The position numbers and the translations under genes were made by a program. Shown piece by piece: positions 60,789 to 64,000 of a stretch of 64,000 bases of DNA. The stretch's first letter is position 1, and each line of letters starts with the position of its first letter. The notes below the pieces were generated by a model. The model was not told the origin of the DNA and ran no database searches. It was given only the letters and a program-made list of their open reading frames with translations. Location of the stretch: assembly GCF_003660105.1 (NCBI RefSeq), contig NZ_CP032823.1:1550001-1614000 (forward strand). Reading direction: 5' to 3'. The stretch is from Aliarcobacter cryaerophilus ATCC 43158 (GTDB lineage: Bacteria; Campylobacterota; Campylobacteria; Campylobacterales; Arcobacteraceae).

Positions 60789-61550
60789 TTATTTTTTAAA
60801 AATTGTTCCACTTTTATGATTATTATCAACTAAAAAATCATAAGCATTCGTCAAATCAAAACCACTAGTTAAATACATTGGAATCTCTTTTTGCATTAAA
60901 AAATCAGCAGCTTTTAGTTTTGTAACTATTCCACCTGTTGCAAATTTTGAGTTTGCACTAGGTTTTTTATCAAGTTCATCTTGTGATATTTCATTTATTA
61001 TTTTTTGAATTTTTGCATCGTTAAATTCTCTTGGATTTTTATCATAATATCCATCTATATCTGTCAAAATAACTAACATATCAGCTTTAAAATAGTGTGT
61101 TATATAAGCTGCTAACTGATCATTATCACCAATTAGCTCTTCAGTTGCAATAACATCATTTTCATTTATAATAGGAATTACATTATTTTGAAGCAATATT
61201 TCCATAACATTTTTTGCATTTTTAGATCTTTTTCTTGAATCAAAATCATCTGCAATAAAAAGCATTTGAGCAACTGTTATACCAAACTCTTCAAACATCT
61301 CTTGGTAAGTTTTCATTAATTTTGGTTGACCAATAGCTGCTAAAGTTTGTTTATTTGCTAGAACAGTTTTATCAAGTTTTAACTCTGTATAACCTGCTCC
61401 AACAGCTCCTGAGCTAACTAAAATTACTTCTAAATTTTTATCATTTTTCAGTATAGAGATTAGCTTCACTAAATTTTTCATTCTTTGTAAAGCTAGCTCT
61501 TCACCTTGAGTTAAAACAGCAGTTCCAACCTTGATAACTAATCGTTTCAT
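60789..61550 (-). CDS. proB: Glutamate 5-kinase (kinase domain only)
   Basis: A 253-residue amino-acid kinase catalysing the first step of proline synthesis: VIKVGTAVLTQ, LVSSGAVGAG, INENDVIATEEL, GDNDQLAAYI, LTDIDGYYDKNPRE and SKFATGGIVTKLKAA. The C-terminal PUA domain of E. coli ProB is missing; the roughly 250-residue form is normal in Campylobacterota. It abuts obgE with no gap. Confidence 0.94.
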   Translation of the reverse strand: MKRLVIKVGTAVLTQGEELALQRMKNLVKLISILKNDKNLEVILVSSGAVGAGYTELKLDKTVLANKQTLAAIGQPKLMKTYQEMFEEFGITVAQMLFIADDFDSRKRSKNAKNVMEILLQNNVIPIINENDVIATEELIGDNDQLAAYITHYFKADMLVILTDIDGYYDKNPREFNDAKIQKIINEISQDELDKKPSANSKFATGGIVTKLKAADFLMQKEIPMYLTSGFDLTNAYDFLVDNNHKSGTIFKK

Positions 61551-62636
61551 TTACTTTCCTAGCATTGTGTATAAAGCATATTTTAATGGATTTATGTTTG
61601 TTTTATCCAAAGATGATATTGGTAAAACAAAATATGGTTTACTACTATCTTTTTTTGCAAAAATTAAATCTTGAACAAAATATGGTAAGTTTGTATCAAA
61701 TTTATACTCGTTTGATTTAGAAACTTCAAGATTTAAAGCTTTTAAAAATTCTTCTATATCTTTTTGTAGATCTTCACCATAATAAGCATCAATTTTACTC
61801 AAAACTATTGCAAAATCTCTTTGTGATAGTTCTTGTGAAAACTTAACAAGCTCTTCTTTTAACACATTGTATTGATCTATCATAGTTCTGTGGTTCGCAA
61901 CATCAATTGTAAACAAAAGTGTTTTTGTTCTTTCAATATGCTTTAAAAACTCTAAGCCAAGACCTTTTCCTTCACTCGCACCATCAATAATTCCAGGAAT
62001 ATCAGCCATTACAAATGAGCTATAATCTCCAACATTTACAACTCCTAGTTTCGGAGTCAATGTTGTAAACTCATAATTTGCTATTTCTGGAGTTGCATTT
62101 GATGTTACAGATATTAAAGTAGATTTTCCAACATTTGGATAACCAACAAGTCCAACATCCGCAATTAACTTAAGTTCTAATCTTATATTTTTTGTACTAC
62201 CTGGAAGCCCTGGTTGAAAATATGTAGGTCTTTGATTTCTTGAGTTTTTAAAATGAACATTTCCAAGTCCACCTTTTCCACCTTCAATAAATAAAAATTT
62301 CTCACCATCTTCAAGTAAATCATATAAAACTTCATTCGTATTATCATCTATTATTTGTGTTCCAGGAGGTACTATTAAAAAAAGATGTTCTCCAGATTTA
62401 CCAGTTTTTTGTCTTCCCATTCCTGGTTGACCTTTATCAGCTTTAAAAACTTTTTTTCCTTTATAAAAAGATAAAGTATCTGTATTGCTATCTACAACAA
62501 AGTAAACATCACCACCTTTTCCTCCATCTCCTCCGTCAGGACCACCTTGAACAACAAACTTTTCTCTTCTAAAAGATGCACATCCTTGTCCACCTTTACC
62601 ACTACTTACACTAAATCTTGCACTATCTATAAACAT
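61551..62636 (-). CDS. obgE: GTPase Obg/CgtA
   Basis: A 361-residue GTPase: Gly-rich OBG domain (about 1-157, [27 protein letters not shown]), G domain (about 158-330) with G1 [10 protein letters not shown]2 FTTLTP, G3 [17 protein letters not shown] and G4 SKID. It takes part in 50S assembly and (p)ppGpp response. It follows rpmA after a terminator and is directly followed by proB. Confidence 0.96.
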   Translation of the reverse strand: MFIDSARFSVSSGKGGQGCASFRREKFVVQGGPDGGDGGKGGDVYFVVDSNTDTLSFYKGKKVFKADKGQPGMGRQKTGKSGEHLFLIVPPGTQIIDDNTNEVLYDLLEDGEKFLFIEGGKGGLGNVHFKNSRNQRPTYFQPGLPGSTKNIRLELKLIADVGLVGYPNVGKSTLISVTSNATPEIANYEFTTLTPKLGVVNVGDYSSFVMADIPGIIDGASEGKGLGLEFLKHIERTKTLLFTIDVANHRTMIDQYNVLKEELVKFSQELSQRDFAIVLSKIDAYYGEDLQKDIEEFLKALNLEVSKSNEYKFDTNLPYFVQDLIFAKKDSSKPYFVLPISSLDKTNINPLKYALYTMLGK

Positions 62637-62655
62637 AGTTTTCCTTTATAAATAA

Positions 62656-62689
62656 AAAAAGGGTGTATGGCAAAACATACACCCTTTTT
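62656..62689 (-). terminator. Strong intrinsic terminator after rplU-rpmA
   Basis: On the minus strand AAAAAGGGTGTATG and CATACACCCTTTTT form a 14-base perfect stem with a six-base loop, followed by further T residues. It sits between the rpmA stop and the obgE start, so it separates or attenuates obgE expression. It could also act in the plus direction. Confidence 0.8.
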
Positions 62690-62710
62690 CAAAAAAACTA
62701 AATCTCTTGC

Positions 62711-62965
62711 TTACGAAGCGTAAACAGAAACTTTTTTTCTTTTTTTATCTTTAATTTCAAATTTAACAACACCGTCAATTAAAGAGTATATTGTATGATC
62801 TTTTCCCATACCTACATTATTTCCTAAGTGAACCTTAGTTCCTCTTTGTCTAATAATGATATTTCCAGCAGTTACAACTTCACCACCATATTTCTTAACA
62901 CCAAGTCTTCTACCAGCTGAATCTCTATTATTCTGAGTACTACCCTGTCCTTTTTTGTGAGCCAT
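62711..62965 (-). CDS. rpmA: 50S ribosomal protein L27
   Basis: An 84-residue L27: [28 protein letters not shown], then [25 protein letters not shown]. The N-terminus starts directly with AHKKG, so no Firmicutes-type cleavable leader. It lies 28 bases after rplU. Confidence 0.97.
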   Translation of the reverse strand: MAHKKGQGSTQNNRDSAGRRLGVKKYGGEVVTAGNIIIRQRGTKVHLGNNVGMGKDHTIYSLIDGVVKFEIKDKKRKKVSVYAS

Positions 62966-62993
62966 TTTATTTCTCCTTAAATTTTTTTAATGC

Positions 62994-63311
62994 TTAAGCA
63001 GCAATTTTTGTAATTCTAATTTTTGTGAAGCTTTTTCTAAAACCTCTTTTTAACTTAGAATCTTTTCTTCTTCTTTTTTTGTAAATAATAACTTTTCTAT
63101 CTCTATTTACACCTGTTCCATCTAAAACAACAACTGCTTCAACTTTAGCTTTTTCTACAGCTGTTCCTGTTTTTAACTCACCGTTATTAACTGCAAGCAC
63201 ATCAGTAATTTCTAAAGTCTCTTTAGCAGCTTTACCAGTGTAATCAATATCTATAATATCACCTTCTGATACTTTATACTGTTTTCCACCACATTTGATA
63301 ATTGCGTACAT
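62994..63311 (-). CDS. rplU: 50S ribosomal protein L21
   Basis: The ATG at 63311 begins MYAIIKCGGKQYKVSEGD, the usual L21 N-terminus, for 105 residues; a longer reading from 63371 adds 20 unrelated residues. KVIIYKKRRRKDSKLKRGFRKSFTKIRI near the end is the RNA-binding region. GAGGACG upstream is the ribosome site. The leader is about 70 bases from a candidate -10 at 63385. Confidence 0.97.
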   Translation of the reverse strand: MYAIIKCGGKQYKVSEGDIIDIDYTGKAAKETLEITDVLAVNNGELKTGTAVEKAKVEAVVVLDGTGVNRDRKVIIYKKRRRKDSKLKRGFRKSFTKIRITKIAA

Positions 63312-63384
63312 CTTTTCGTCCTCTTCTTGTTTATAAGCATAACTAGGGTTGTTTTTTATACTAATTTGCATTTTTCGAACGGGA

Positions 63385-63390
63385 ATAATA
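63385..63390 (-). promoter_or_regulatory. -10 element (TATTAT) of rplU with GC-rich discriminator
   Basis: On the minus strand TATTAT is followed directly by TCCCGTTCG, the same type of GC-containing discriminator as at the rplY and tRNA promoters. The start codon of rplU lies about 74 bases downstream. Confidence 0.45.
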
Positions 63391-63418
63391 TCTAAGATTT
63401 TATTAAACTTTCTTTAAG

Positions 63419-64000
63419 TCATAAATTATAACTTACAAGTTTTCCTTGTTTTAATTGGTATAAATTATCCTTTACTTTTCTTATTTGGTTTACTTTCTCT
63501 TTAAAATTCATGCTATTGTCATAAGATAGTGTTAAAAGTTTATTTGAGTAAAACTTATGTAAAAGAACTAATAACTCTCTATTTAGTCGTGTTTCATCAT
63601 AGCTTTCTAGCTTATCATTTAATATAATCTTATTTAATGAGCTACTATTTATATCATTTAACAACTCTTCAAACTCTTCTTGATGATGCTCAAACATTGA
63701 TTTATCTATTTTATCTAAAACTATATCTAATCTTCTAGGCTCATCAAGTATTGATTTTATAATACAAAGCTCTGCAATATCAACTTTTGAAAGCTCAACA
63801 CTATTTTTTCTATAAATATTATTTGATGTTTTAATTAAACTCTCTTTTATATTTAATTTTTGAGCTAAGAATCTTTTATACTCTTCTTGGTAAAGTTGGC
63901 TTAAACTATTTAAATACTCATTTGCTTCAATTAATGCTTTTTGTTTCTCTACAGGATTACTTATATTATAACTTGAAACAATATAACTAATTGCAAAATT
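63419..64000 (-). CDS. dnaG: DNA primase, C-terminal fragment (5' end outside window)
   Basis: The minus-strand frame is open from the window edge to a TGA at 63419, giving 193 residues. NPVEKQKALIEANEYLNSLS, EEYKRFLAQKLNIKESL and VDIAELCIIKSILDEPRRLDIVL look like the region after the Toprim core and the helical DnaB-interacting C-terminal domain of DnaG. An ATG at 63697 is only an internal codon. The identification rests on the helical C-terminal pattern, since catalytic motifs are out of view. It reads toward rplU from outside the window. Confidence 0.7.
   Translation of the reverse strand, partial: NFAISYIVSSYNISNPVEKQKALIEANEYLNSLSQLYQEEYKRFLAQKLNIKESLIKTSNNIYRKNSVELSKVDIAELCIIKSILDEPRRLDIVLDKIDKSMFEHHQEEFEELLNDINSSSLNKIILNDKLESYDETRLNRELLVLLHKFYSNKLLTLSYDNSMNFKEKVNQIRKVKDNLYQLKQGKLVSYNL

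Noticed and set aside
63312-63371. N-terminal extension of L21
   Set aside because: The extra 20 residues are not part of the L21 family; the ATG at 63311 starts the standard MYAII sequence.

Overview
This is a strongly AT-rich chromosomal window from a Campylobacterota (epsilonproteobacterial) genome, most likely Arcobacter/Aliarcobacter or a close relative. The lineage call rests on gene order and protein character. The minus-strand run rplU-rpmA-obgE-proB-fmt ... birA-parA-parB-atpF'-atpF-atpH-atpA-atpG-atpD-atpC-tolQ-tolR-tolA-tolB-pal-cpoB-slyD-fabD-mtnN matches the order I know from Campylobacter jejuni (about Cj0094 to Cj0117). The tyrS / nitronate monooxygenase / amiA trio and the katA / ankyrin pair are also Campylobacter-like. 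LetA/LetB-type lipid-transport genes, several PAS/GGDEF/EAL proteins and DbpA point away from Campylobacter itself and toward Arcobacter-type bacteria. No insertion sequence, prophage, CRISPR array or rRNA operon was seen. Gene density is very high, and no gap exceeds about 190 bases.

Layout. 1-3.5 kb: end of tyrS, an FMN nitronate monooxygenase, the cell-wall amidase AmiA (apparently starting at ATT) and a Nudix hydrolase. 3.5-5.7 kb (minus): LptF/G-type permease, pth, rplY. 5.9-11.8 kb (plus): folD-lepB-rpiB, a 42-residue membrane peptide, a YfbR-like HD phosphohydrolase, an SF1 helicase and an unknown protein. 11.8-12.1 kb: tRNA-Gln, tRNA-Tyr, tRNA-Phe. 12.2-21.9 kb: mixed metabolic and signalling genes (flavin reductase, PAS-GGDEF-EAL protein, pdxH, CDF metal transporter, diguanylate cyclase, dbpA, DedA protein, DUF4197 protein). 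22-26 kb: htpG and a ciaB-like M3-fold metallopeptidase, divergent around a near-perfect CIRCE operator. 26-31.4 kb: agmatinase-family enzyme, an ABM protein / AlkD-like repair protein / YbaK operon, methyltransferase, EamA exporter, truncated globin. 31.5-35.4 kb: a LetA protein split into two genes plus a seven-MCE-domain LetB. 35.4-41.3 kb: oxidative-stress genes katA, ankyrin partner, DoxX and sodB, then an MscS channel, Mn-dependent pyrophosphatase and YchJ. 41.3-45.6 kb: asparaginase domain, aspA, mtnN, fabD, slyD. 45.6-58.3 kb: Tol-Pal, F1Fo ATP synthase, ParAB, BirA. 58.4-59.7 kb: an AEC transporter and an Aer/CetB-like PAS protein that interrupt the expected fmt-birA junction. 59.9-64 kb: fmt, proB, obgE, rpmA, rplU and the end of dnaG.

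How the parts work together. The window is mostly core genome: protein synthesis (tRNAs, pth, rplY, rplU, rpmA, obgE, fmt, tyrS, ybaK), envelope upkeep (LptF/G, AmiA, LepB, Tol-Pal, LetAB), energy (ATP synthase), chromosome segregation and replication (ParAB, DnaG), and stress defence (KatA, SodB, HtpG, AlkD-like). I see no obvious undescribed defence or mobile system. The most unusual signals are regulatory or structural: the CIRCE element shared by htpG and a ciaB-like gene, the probable ATT start of amiA, split LetA with seven-domain LetB, a Cys/His-rich SlyD tail, palindromic operators upstream of pdxH and doxX, and GC-rich discriminators on translation-gene promoters. All functional calls come from reading the sequence; no database search was run.
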